Source: CAZFBA01 sp964517135 (lineage in GTDB: Bacteria; Cyanobacteriota; Vampirovibrionia; JBFMGH01). From it: DNA of 47,919 bases. The notes beneath the pieces are model-generated. The model saw nothing but the letters and a program-made list of their open reading frames with translations, did no database searches and was not told the DNA's origin. The translations under genes were made by a program, and so were the position numbers. The number at the start of each line of letters is the position of its first letter. The first letter of the stretch is position 1. This document shows, piece after piece, positions 16,118 through 23,563 of this stretch. Location of the stretch: contig CAZFBA010000031.1 of assembly GCA_964517135.1 (NCBI GenBank), positions 1 to 47,919 on the forward strand, written 5' to 3'.

Positions 16118-16771
16118 ATACAGCTTTTTTGCCACTGATCAGGGTTTGCATAGTATATAAGATGCATAGTATTTCTATTTGTATAATAAATTTTCACATA
16201 TAGTATATTTTTGTAAACTAAATTTAAACAAATTTTATTTAAAAACTTGCTTCCTGAAAAGGCCAGCTATAAGAGTATTTTGCAAGCAGGAATACTATTG
16301 ATTATAGAACAATGCTTATAGAACAATATGTTGTATATGAAAGGTTCTTGCTATTTTTGTAAGACCTCTGCCCTTAATCATGAAGACATAGAGTATTGTT
16401 CAACTTCTTTACCTCGGTGATTTGTTGCTCAACAAATAGCTTAAAAGCCCCTGCTTTTGTCGCCTGAAAGGCATGCAAGAAGCGATTAGTGCCGGATCTC
16501 TGAAAAGGGCCTTTCTGAACAGGTAAAAATTTCAATTTAACCTGCCGGTCTCTGAAAGATAGATTTTACATGTGTTTTCGGCTTCTGTTTATTGTATATG
16601 AATGCTTTGAAATCGATTAAAATCCCTGTATTACTATGTTTCTTGTTGATCAAAATCTGAATATTATATCTAATTGTTGCTTGTTTGTTTTGATTGTTCT
16701 TTGGTGTAAAATATTCCTGACTAAAGGCGTTTAACTGCGCCAGAATGTCTTGTGAGACGTTTAATAATAAA

Positions 16772-16827
16772 GATAATGAATACTAATGGCGTTCACCGCA
16801 ATGCCGCAGCTTTTGTTGTTCATTATC
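16772..16827 (+). promoter_or_regulatory. Hairpin upstream of the methyltransferase gene
   Basis: GATAATGAA (16772-16780) and TTCATTATC (16819-16827) form a perfect 9-bp stem. The enclosed 38 bases include GGCG and CGC/TGCC segments that could pair further. It ends 55 bases before the GTG start at 16883 and may be a leader structure. The function is unknown. Confidence 0.4.
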
Positions 16828-16882
16828 CTCAAAAAAGATTATTTTATCAGAGGGTTGATAGGTTTAGTAGGAGTAAAGTGAA

Positions 16883-17731
16883 GTGGCATCTAATTTAAAC
16901 AAGTCAAACCTATCTGTAGTCAAGAATAAACCTAAAACAACAGCTTTTAGTGATATTGATTTAAATAACTGGAAAGACTATGACTACATTGAAACAGGTA
17001 CTTTGTGGATGATACCTTCAAGAGCGAAGGGTGCAGGTCACAAATTAGATTATTATGGTGGCTATGTGCCACAAATTGCAACTCAGGTCTTTAACCGTTA
17101 TACCAAGGAACAAGAGATTGTTCTTGATCTCTTTCTGGGCTCGGGAACAACCGCAGTAGAGTCGATGAATATGAATCGTCGCTGTATTGGTGTTGAACTT
17201 AAAAAAGACCTTGTAAACTATGTGAATGACAAGATATATCCTGAGAAAAGGAATGAAATTGCTCTCTTAACAGGTGATAGTTCTGACAAACGTATTGTGC
17301 CAGGGCTAAAAAAAGTCTTAAACAGGATGGACGCTGATAATGCTCAGTTGTTGATTCTTCATCCTCCTTATCACGATATTATTAAGTTTAGTGATAATGC
17401 TAAAGATCTCTCTAACGCTGAAAGTACAGAACACTTTCTTGAAAAGTTTGAGCAGGTAGCTCAAAATGGTTATGATTGCCTTGATAAGAACCGTCATGCT
17501 GTTCTTATTATTGGTGATAAATATTCAAAAGGTGAGCTGATACCGCTGAGCTTTTTATGCATGACGAAAATGAATGAGGTAGGCTTTAAAACAAAATCGA
17601 TTATCGTTAAAAATATTGAAGGCAACGAGCAGGGCAAAGGAAGGTTTTCTAATCTCTGGCGCTATAGGGCACTTGCAGGCGGGTTCTATATCTTCAAGCA
17701 TGAGTATGTTATGATATTCCAGAAAAAATAA
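16883..17731 (+). CDS. DNA methyltransferase-like protein (N4/N6 type, HPPY motif)
   Basis: This is a SAM-dependent methyltransferase of 282 residues. A motif X-like GGYVPQIATQVF (59-70) precedes motif I LDLFLGSGTTAVE (81-93) and the acidic motif II region GVELKKD (103-109). Motif IV follows as H160-P-P-Y163. Order X-I-IV resembles gamma-class enzymes or a permuted beta-class one. The first residue of (D/N/S)PPY is histidine, which is unusual and leaves the target (adenine, cytosine or RNA) unclear. The start is GTG with AGGAG at 16869-16873. lpdA follows after 13 bases, so they probably share a transcript. No restriction endonuclease is nearby, which suggests a solitary methylase. Confidence 0.78.
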   Translation: MASNLNKSNLSVVKNKPKTTAFSDIDLNNWKDYDYIETGTLWMIPSRAKGAGHKLDYYGGYVPQIATQVFNRYTKEQEIVLDLFLGSGTTAVESMNMNRRCIGVELKKDLVNYVNDKIYPEKRNEIALLTGDSSDKRIVPGLKKVLNRMDADNAQLLILHPPYHDIIKFSDNAKDLSNAESTEHFLEKFEQVAQNGYDCLDKNRHAVLIIGDKYSKGELIPLSFLCMTKMNEVGFKTKSIIVKNIEGNEQGKGRFSNLWRYRALAGGFYIFKHEYVMIFQKK

Positions 17732-17744
17732 AGGAATATTTCAT

Positions 17745-19127
17745 ATGATTTACGATATTGCTGTTATTGGTTCGGGCCCGGGTGGATATGTTTCAGCACT
17801 TAAAGCAGCTCAACTGGGCGCAAAAGTTGCCTTAATAGAAAAACAGGATCTCGGTGGAGTCTGTCTGAACAGAGGATGCATACCTACAAAGGCTATGCTT
17901 GCTTCTGTTGCCTGTTATGAAAATATTAGAAGGGCTAAGAGTTTTGGTATTACTGTTGGTAATCCATTCATTGATCTTGCCGATGTCATTGAAAGACAGC
18001 AGAGTATAGTTACCAGGATGAGAAAAGGCCTTGAACAGCTTCTAAAAAGTTATCCTGATATTACTGTATTACAGGGAACAGCCGGGTTTGTCGATAGAGA
18101 GAGGCTGGTCATAGCTTCTGAACAGCCTGTAGAAATAACAGCACAGAACATAATTATTGCTACAGGTAGCGAAGCAGCTTCTTTACCGGGTATAGATATT
18201 GACCATAATCTTGTTATTAATAGTGATGATGCTCTTAAGCTTACTGAATTACCCCGGAAAATGGTGATTATTGGTGCCGGCGCAATTGGTGTTGAGTGGG
18301 CCAGAATATATTCAGCATTTGGTGTAGAGGTGACTATCATTGAAGCCCTGGATAAACTATTGCCGGCTGTTGATGAAGACCTGTCAAATGCCCTCTTGAA
18401 ACTATTTAAAAAGAGTAAAATTAATGTAATAACAGGAGTTAAGGTTAAAAATATACAAAAACAGCCTGATATAGCAATTGTTGAACTTGATAATAATGAG
18501 GTATTACAGGCTGATAAAGTTTTGATGGCTGTCGGGCGCAGCCCTAATACTGAAATAAAAGGCCTTTTGGAAACTGGTGTTGAGTTAAACGGCCGGTTTA
18601 TTAAAACTAATGATTGTATGCAGACAACGGTTCCTGGTATTTATGCCATTGGAGATGTTGCCGGTAAATTACCTCTGGCTCATGTTGCATCTCATGAGGG
18701 CATTGTAGCAGTAGAATGTATTTTAAATAAAGTAAAAGACCCTGTAAACTATGCCCGTGTGCCCTTCTGCATTTATGGTGAACCTGAAATTGCTTCTGCC
18801 GGGTTTACTGAAACACAGGCTAAAGACCTTGAAATTAATTATGATGTCCGTAAAGCATTCTTTATGGCAAACGGAAAGGCCATGGCAGAAGGTGAAACAA
18901 CAGGTTTCATTAAAACGTTAGTTGAAAAGTCTTCTAAATCAATCATTGGAGTTCACATTATAGGTCCCGGTGCTTCTGATATTATACATCAGGGTGTTAT
19001 TGCTCTGAGTAATGAGCTGTCTGTTGAAGAATTTGAATCAATAGTATATGCTCATCCTACGATTTCAGAGACTTTTCTTGAGAGTGTTATTAATCTTCAT
19101 GTTCCAGGCAAGCCTTTAAAGAGATAG
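17745..19127 (+). CDS. lpdA: Dihydrolipoamide dehydrogenase (E3)
   Basis: This flavoprotein reoxidises dihydrolipoyl groups with NAD+ in 2-oxoacid dehydrogenase or glycine cleavage complexes. It has 460 residues. The FAD-binding GSGPGGYVSA is at 9-18, the redox disulfide in GGVCLNRGC (C40, C45), the NAD Rossmann motif IIGAGAIGVEWA, the second FAD motif YAIGDVAG, and the C-terminal HPTISE histidine-glutamate pair. Located between the methyltransferase gene and lipA, 5 bases from the latter. No E1, E2 or GcvH gene is in the window. Confidence 0.95.
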   Translation: MIYDIAVIGSGPGGYVSALKAAQLGAKVALIEKQDLGGVCLNRGCIPTKAMLASVACYENIRRAKSFGITVGNPFIDLADVIERQQSIVTRMRKGLEQLLKSYPDITVLQGTAGFVDRERLVIASEQPVEITAQNIIIATGSEAASLPGIDIDHNLVINSDDALKLTELPRKMVIIGAGAIGVEWARIYSAFGVEVTIIEALDKLLPAVDEDLSNALLKLFKKSKINVITGVKVKNIQKQPDIAIVELDNNEVLQADKVLMAVGRSPNTEIKGLLETGVELNGRFIKTNDCMQTTVPGIYAIGDVAGKLPLAHVASHEGIVAVECILNKVKDPVNYARVPFCIYGEPEIASAGFTETQAKDLEINYDVRKAFFMANGKAMAEGETTGFIKTLVEKSSKSIIGVHIIGPGASDIIHQGVIALSNELSVEEFESIVYAHPTISETFLESVINLHVPGKPLKR

Positions 19128-19132
19128 TTATT

Positions 19133-20008
19133 ATGGGCAACATTGATACGGATAAAAGACGGTTGCCTTCATGGCTTAAAAAGGGTGTTCTTGACATAGA
19201 AGAGACACGATTTGTCAGGAAAATTCTAAAAAATTTAAATCTTAATACAGTATGCGAGGGTGCAAGATGCCCTAATAAAGGAGAATGTTATGCCAGCAAA
19301 ACAGCGACATTCTTGATATTGGGTAATAAATGTACCCGCAATTGTCGATTTTGCTCTATAGAACACTCTGACAGCCCCGAATTTAATCTGCTTGAACCTC
19401 AAAATGTTGCTGAAGCAGTTGAAAAACTGGGTTTAAGCTATACCGTTGTTACCTCAGTGACCAGAGATGATTTAACTGATTATGGTGCAGGACATTTTGC
19501 ACAAACCGTTACGGCTATTAAGGCACGGTTGCCAAATGTAGTGGTAGAAGTGCTGGTCCCTGACTTTAATGGTGATATAAAAGCAATTGAATCAGTTCTG
19601 GATGCAGGTGTTGATGTATTTAATCATAATGTTGAAACTATAAATGACTTTTACTTGAAAGCCAGACCGGAAGCAGATTATGAAAGAAGCCTTGATGTAT
19701 TGCGTTATGCAAAGTCTTATAGGCCTGAAATGCCTACTAAAACAGGTATTATGCTAGGTCTCGGAGAGTCATTGCCTCAACTGGAAGAGCTGTTTAGAGA
19801 CTTGAAAGAGGTTGATGTTAATATATTAACAATTGGACAATATATACAACCGGCAAAGCATTGTCTTGAAGTGGTTAAATATTATACAGAATCTGAATTT
19901 GAAGATATTAAGACCCTTGCATTAAAAACGGGCCTTGAAAATGTTATTTCTGGCCCGCTTGTAAGAAGTTCTTATAAAGCTTTTGAATGTTTTAAAAATA
20001 TCACCTAG
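19133..20008 (+). CDS. lipA: Lipoyl synthase
   Basis: This radical-SAM enzyme inserts two sulfurs into octanoyl groups to make lipoyl cofactor. It has 291 residues. The auxiliary cluster ligands are C41, C46 and C52 (CEGARCPNKGEC). The radical-SAM ligands are C67, C71 and C74 (CTRNCRFC). The C-terminal RSSYKA supplies the conserved serine ligand. It lies directly after lpdA, so lipoyl synthesis and use are co-expressed. lipB is not present. Its stop overlaps the pilO stop from the other strand in a CTAG palindrome. Confidence 0.96.
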   Translation: MGNIDTDKRRLPSWLKKGVLDIEETRFVRKILKNLNLNTVCEGARCPNKGECYASKTATFLILGNKCTRNCRFCSIEHSDSPEFNLLEPQNVAEAVEKLGLSYTVVTSVTRDDLTDYGAGHFAQTVTAIKARLPNVVVEVLVPDFNGDIKAIESVLDAGVDVFNHNVETINDFYLKARPEADYERSLDVLRYAKSYRPEMPTKTGIMLGLGESLPQLEELFRDLKEVDVNILTIGQYIQPAKHCLEVVKYYTESEFEDIKTLALKTGLENVISGPLVRSSYKAFECFKNIT

Positions 20009-20649
20009 CTTTTTTTGATAAAGAAGTTTATTTTGAAAGTAGATTTAATGGGTTTTGTTGGGTCTGCAAAGCTCTGGCCTTCCCGTTCTGGCTTAACTTC
20101 CATTTGTGATACTTCTACAACAACGTCTTTTCTTGACAATTCATTAACAAATTCATTGATAGATACGTAATTGCCTCTGATAGCAATTTCATAGGGTATT
20201 TCTTCTACGAAATCAGAGAGTTGTAGTTGTGGTGGAGCATTGGGGTCAGTTTGTGTAGGGTCGACCCTGGCAGGAACTGGAGCTGGTTTTGGTAATGGCC
20301 TTGCATGAACGAGTTTATTTCCATGACTGCTCTGGCTCATACCAATTACAGAATCTATAAGGTCTCTTTTAGTTGTTTCAAGAGTTTCTCCGGCTTCAAA
20401 ATCGATTTTACCGATGTCTTTACCTTCGGGCATTTCTGCATGAGCTCCGGCGAGGCTTACTTTTTGGCTTTCTAACGATGATATTGTTGCTTCATTGTTT
20501 GCAAACAGGCCATTTGCAGTATCTAACTCAGCTTTAGCCTTTTTAAACTCCTTTAATTGAGGATCGACACCGTAAAACCATCCAAAAATGACTACTGCTG
20601 CTATAGCTGCCACACCGATGATCGATTGTTCTCTTGGTTGTAACTTCAT
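20005..20649 (-). CDS. pilO: Type IV pilus inner-membrane protein PilO
   Basis: PilO pairs with PilN to form the periplasmic alignment ring linking the pilus motor to the secretin. It has 214 residues: a short cytoplasmic N-terminus, one transmembrane helix (about 9-26), a coiled coil (about 30-70), and a ferredoxin-like C-terminal domain (FVEEIPYEIAIRGNYVSINEFVNELS). A Pro-rich linker (PLPKPAPVPARVDPTQTDPN) interrupts it. AAGGTGGAG precedes the ATG. It follows the pilM-pilN fusion after 25 bases. Confidence 0.85.
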   Translation of the reverse strand: MKLQPREQSIIGVAAIAAVVIFGWFYGVDPQLKEFKKAKAELDTANGLFANNEATISSLESQKVSLAGAHAEMPEGKDIGKIDFEAGETLETTKRDLIDSVIGMSQSSHGNKLVHARPLPKPAPVPARVDPTQTDPNAPPQLQLSDFVEEIPYEIAIRGNYVSINEFVNELSRKDVVVEVSQMEVKPEREGQSFADPTKPIKSTFKINFFIKKS

Positions 20650-20674
20650 TTAAAATACTCCACCTTATCCTTGC

Positions 20675-22156
20675 TTATATTTTTGGATGACCAACCATTG
20701 TAAATTTGTATACTTTGACACCTTCTTCTTTAATTTCTTCTATATTTTCCACTGCCATATTGGTTAAAGGACTTTCTGTCCCATCAATGGTTTCGTTTCT
20801 ATCGAAGTTTTTAGAGAATTCGATAATAGAATCATAATCTATAGAACGCCCTTCAACCCTAACGTCTCCTGAAATGGTTACAGTTTCAAGCCAGAGATTA
20901 GCCGGAATTCTATTTTTAATTGCATCTGTTATTTTTGAAATACTCTGGTTTTTCTTAATAACTCGTGTGACCCTGTCTGCTAGTTCTCTATCAACAGAGG
21001 CTTTTTTCTGCAAGCGATTAACTTCTTCTTGAAGTACAGAAATAGATGAAGTTTGTTGAGCTATCTCCTGATTGCGGTTTTTCAGCTGACCAGAGAAGAT
21101 AAATGTTGCCAGCATAAGTATAAGGGTTGCTGCAACGGATAAAACAGCCAGTACACCGGCGGCGGCCAGCATAATTTTAAAAGATCCGAGCAATTCACCA
21201 GAAGATTCAGGGTCGACAGCAGGCTTAACGTCAATATAAGCAGGGAAAGAGTCAAAAGACTTGCATGAAATACCAATAGCTGAAAGGCTTAATTTAGGAT
21301 CATCAAGCCGGATAGCATTACCTGCAAGCATTGGTCTGACATTAGCACCAAGCCTTGGTGTTAGAGAGGTGGCAAGAGACTCAGGTATGCCATAGGTGAG
21401 CCACAGTGCAGGTCTTGTCATGCCAATCGTACGGCGGACTTCTTCAACGAGATCCTGTATTACCGGGGCATCTTCACCCATGATTTTAAGGTCTGAAGTA
21501 TCCAGAAGTACTTCACGCCAGTTTTTAATCTGATCATAATGCCAAACGGATATTCTTATTCTTTCTGGCTCAAAATGTATGCTTCCCCAGGGTTGATCAC
21601 CGACTTCAGCAAGGGCTGCATCAAGGCTACCGGAATATTTTAACCCTCTCAGTGATGAAATAGTCTCAACTTCTAAAGAAGCTACCTTGATTTTCGCCAT
21701 ATCGAAAGCTTCTTTATAAGCTGCAACAGTATCTTTTCTCAGTGCGACAAGTATTATTTTTTGTCGTTCGTCAGGTTCTTCAGATATGACTTCATAATCT
21801 ACCAGTGCTTCTGTGTCATTAAAAACTGCGTATCTTTCAGCTTCAGAGGTTAAAGCGAGAATAAGTTCATTTTTAGGTATTTTAGGCATTTCAACTATAC
21901 GCACAAGTGTCCCGGGAACTGTAACATGTACGCTTTTTATCTGTGCTTTATTGCCTAATTCAGCTAACATTGCTGCGATAGAGGTTGCCAGTGTTTGAGG
22001 ATCACGTAAACGATCTCCTGATGGGTCCATCGTTGCCATTGGCATGGGTAATTTTACTGATTTTTCTATAGTTTTTAAATCTTTAGCGAGTTGAATCAAT
22101 TCAACCCATTCTGTATTTATTGCTATGCCTACATGTGTTGTTTTTCGTTTTGCCAT
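20675..22156 (-). CDS. pilM: PilM-PilN fusion protein, type IV pilus assembly
   Basis: The 493 residues combine two proteins that are usually separate. About 1-300 is an actin-fold PilM (VGIAINTEWVELIQLAK at the start; PKIPKNELILALTSEAERY). At 307-312, YIDVKP resembles the N-terminal INLLP motif by which PilN docks into PilM. A transmembrane helix (about 328-354), coiled coil (358-395) and ferredoxin-like PilN domain (395-493) follow. The fusion puts both docking partners on one chain across the inner membrane. The ATP-binding residues of the PilM part are not clearly conserved by eye. It leads a minus-strand pair with pilO and is divergent from the PilP-like and secretin genes. AAAGGGG precedes the ATG. 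Confidence 0.82.
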   Translation of the reverse strand: MAKRKTTHVGIAINTEWVELIQLAKDLKTIEKSVKLPMPMATMDPSGDRLRDPQTLATSIAAMLAELGNKAQIKSVHVTVPGTLVRIVEMPKIPKNELILALTSEAERYAVFNDTEALVDYEVISEEPDERQKIILVALRKDTVAAYKEAFDMAKIKVASLEVETISSLRGLKYSGSLDAALAEVGDQPWGSIHFEPERIRISVWHYDQIKNWREVLLDTSDLKIMGEDAPVIQDLVEEVRRTIGMTRPALWLTYGIPESLATSLTPRLGANVRPMLAGNAIRLDDPKLSLSAIGISCKSFDSFPAYIDVKPAVDPESSGELLGSFKIMLAAAGVLAVLSVAATLILMLATFIFSGQLKNRNQEIAQQTSSISVLQEEVNRLQKKASVDRELADRVTRVIKKNQSISKITDAIKNRIPANLWLETVTISGDVRVEGRSIDYDSIIEFSKNFDRNETIDGTESPLTNMAVENIEEIKEEGVKVYKFTMVGHPKI

Positions 22157-22517
22157 GACCCCTTTTTCCCTTTATTTGATCTTATGGAAAATATTATAGC
22201 CTACATGAGCGTATCATTAAAAGTTGTTACATAATTGTAATTTAACATGGTAGTATGCCTGAATAATGTTCTTATAGACATTCTTCTTTTGTCTTGTAAC
22301 GGTTTTGGCCATTTTTTTGCAGAAATATTTTTACAGTTTTGCTTAAAGTTTGAATGAATACTTGAAGGGCTCGCCCGGTATGAATTTTGCAGGATGAATT
22401 TCAACTATATGGGGGATATGTTAATTGATACAACTTGCTAATCTTTAAACATACATATAGAAAGGATGTGTTAGTGATTAACAGGTGGTTCAATCTAAAA
22501 AGTAGGTGGGCAAAGCG
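22157..22517. other. Divergent control region of the pilus locus
   Basis: These 361 bases lie between the two halves of the pilus locus and must hold both promoters. I see only weak boxes, such as TTGCTA (22435) with TAGAAA 17 bases on. A 15-codon GTG frame (22474-22521) with AAGGATG upstream overlaps the next start as ATGA and may be a leader peptide. Confidence 0.45.
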
Positions 22518-22521
22518 ATGA
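22474..22521 (+). CDS. Possible 15-residue leader peptide
   Basis: GTG at 22474 opens a short basic, Trp-containing peptide (INRWFNLKSRWAKR after the start). Its TGA overlaps the PilP-like ATG as ATGA at 22518-22521. AAGGATG lies 7 bases upstream of the GTG. The tight overlap suggests translational coupling, but a frame this short can occur by chance. Confidence 0.25.
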   Translation: MINRWFNLKSRWAKR

Positions 22522-23534
22522 TAAAGATGTTAAAGAAGATTATTTTACTTTCACTATTAATAACAAATCTCTTTAAAAAGTTAACAGTGGGTTTAACTTT
22601 ATTTTTGTATAATCGCACTTTTGGAACTCGTACGGGTGTGATTATGGGTGTTGCTGGCCTTGCAATGCTTGTTGTGGTTTCTACGTTTATTTTTATGCCA
22701 AAAAACCTGGCAACTGGAGATGCTGAAAATGCTCGTATGGTTGCGACACAGGTTCCGGCTAAAAAAGAAATCAGTTTTAATGCCGCTGAAATAACAGAAG
22801 AAATGAATGATACACAGGCCTTTGAACTTGAGATAACAGATGATTATATCTCTCAAAGTTCTGGAACTGTAACTATCGATGAAATAGAGAGACATTTGCA
22901 AAGCATAGATGCAATAAGTTATCAGGCTACAGAGTTTAATATGGGCGGTTCAGTAGGCCGTTCAGAGCCTTTTATGCCAGCAAGGCCGTTAAGCCCGATG
23001 GATAATATTATGGGTGGTGATCCTTTAGATCCGGCAGGTCTTTCTCCTGAAGAACTTGCCCGTCAGGAAGCTGAACAGAGGCGTAATGAAATTAGAGATA
23101 GAATTCATAGTGACATATCTGTAAAAGGTATTGTTTTAAGTTCAGATCATTCAGATCCGATGGCCATTTTAGAAGTTACAAGATCTGATGGTACAGTTAA
23201 AGTAGGTACATTTAAAGAGGGCGATGTAGTTAACCTTACATCTGTTCAGGGTACGATTTCTGAAATTTCTGATTATGTTATTAAAATTTCGGCAGAAGAT
23301 GTGACAGAAGAAAAGCATTTGCCGCAATTTGAAGATGAAGAGCTCAATATAGTTCCGGTGGCAGATAGTGGAGCAGGAAGAGAAGTAGATTCTCAACCTC
23401 AGGGAGACCTGATGCCGCCACCAACACCCGGTAAATTTCCACCTCCACCGGGGGTAAAGTCTACTACGCCATCATCTATAGGTGATGCCAAAAAGAAAAT
23501 AGAAGAAATAGATAAATTATTAGATAGTTTTTAA
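22518..23534 (+). CDS. PilP-like pilus assembly protein
   Basis: The 338-residue protein has a hydrophobic N-terminal stretch, then a clear transmembrane helix (about 40-60, VIMGVAGLAMLVVVSTFIF). An acidic, low-complexity region follows. A compact domain (about 195-270: KGIVLSSDHSDPMAILEV through DYVIKISAEDV) resembles the C-terminal beta domain of PilP/GspC, which links the inner-membrane ring to the secretin. The tail is Pro-rich (PPPTPGKFPPPPGV) and ends EEIDKLLDSF. I start at ATG 22518, because AGGTGGG sits 7 bases upstream; a GTG at 22506 is in frame. It heads an operon with two secretins. The PilP assignment rests on fold pattern and position, not strong motifs. Confidence 0.65.
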   Translation: MIKMLKKIILLSLLITNLFKKLTVGLTLFLYNRTFGTRTGVIMGVAGLAMLVVVSTFIFMPKNLATGDAENARMVATQVPAKKEISFNAAEITEEMNDTQAFELEITDDYISQSSGTVTIDEIERHLQSIDAISYQATEFNMGGSVGRSEPFMPARPLSPMDNIMGGDPLDPAGLSPEELARQEAEQRRNEIRDRIHSDISVKGIVLSSDHSDPMAILEVTRSDGTVKVGTFKEGDVVNLTSVQGTISEISDYVIKISAEDVTEEKHLPQFEDEELNIVPVADSGAGREVDSQPQGDLMPPPTPGKFPPPPGVKSTTPSSIGDAKKKIEEIDKLLDSF

Positions 23535-23563
23535 GCACAATTAATAAACCAATGGGGTAATAA

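Larger units (their letters stand above)
15977..16882. other. Long non-coding, hairpin-rich intergenic region
   Basis: No convincing coding frame is present in these 906 bases. The left part holds repeat copy 2 (16002-16117). The middle (about 16400-16560) carries a chain of small stems: ATTTGTT/AACAAAT at 16420-16437, AAAAGC/GCTTTT at 16443-16458, GCCT/AGGC at 16462-16472 and CAGGT/ACCTG at 16520-16544. The phrases CCGGATCTCTGAAA and CCGGTCTCTGAAA occur close together. Before the methyltransferase, GATAATGAA/TTCATTATC (16772-16827) closes a 38-base loop. I cannot match any of it to 6S, tmRNA, SRP RNA or RNase P RNA. Confidence 0.5.
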
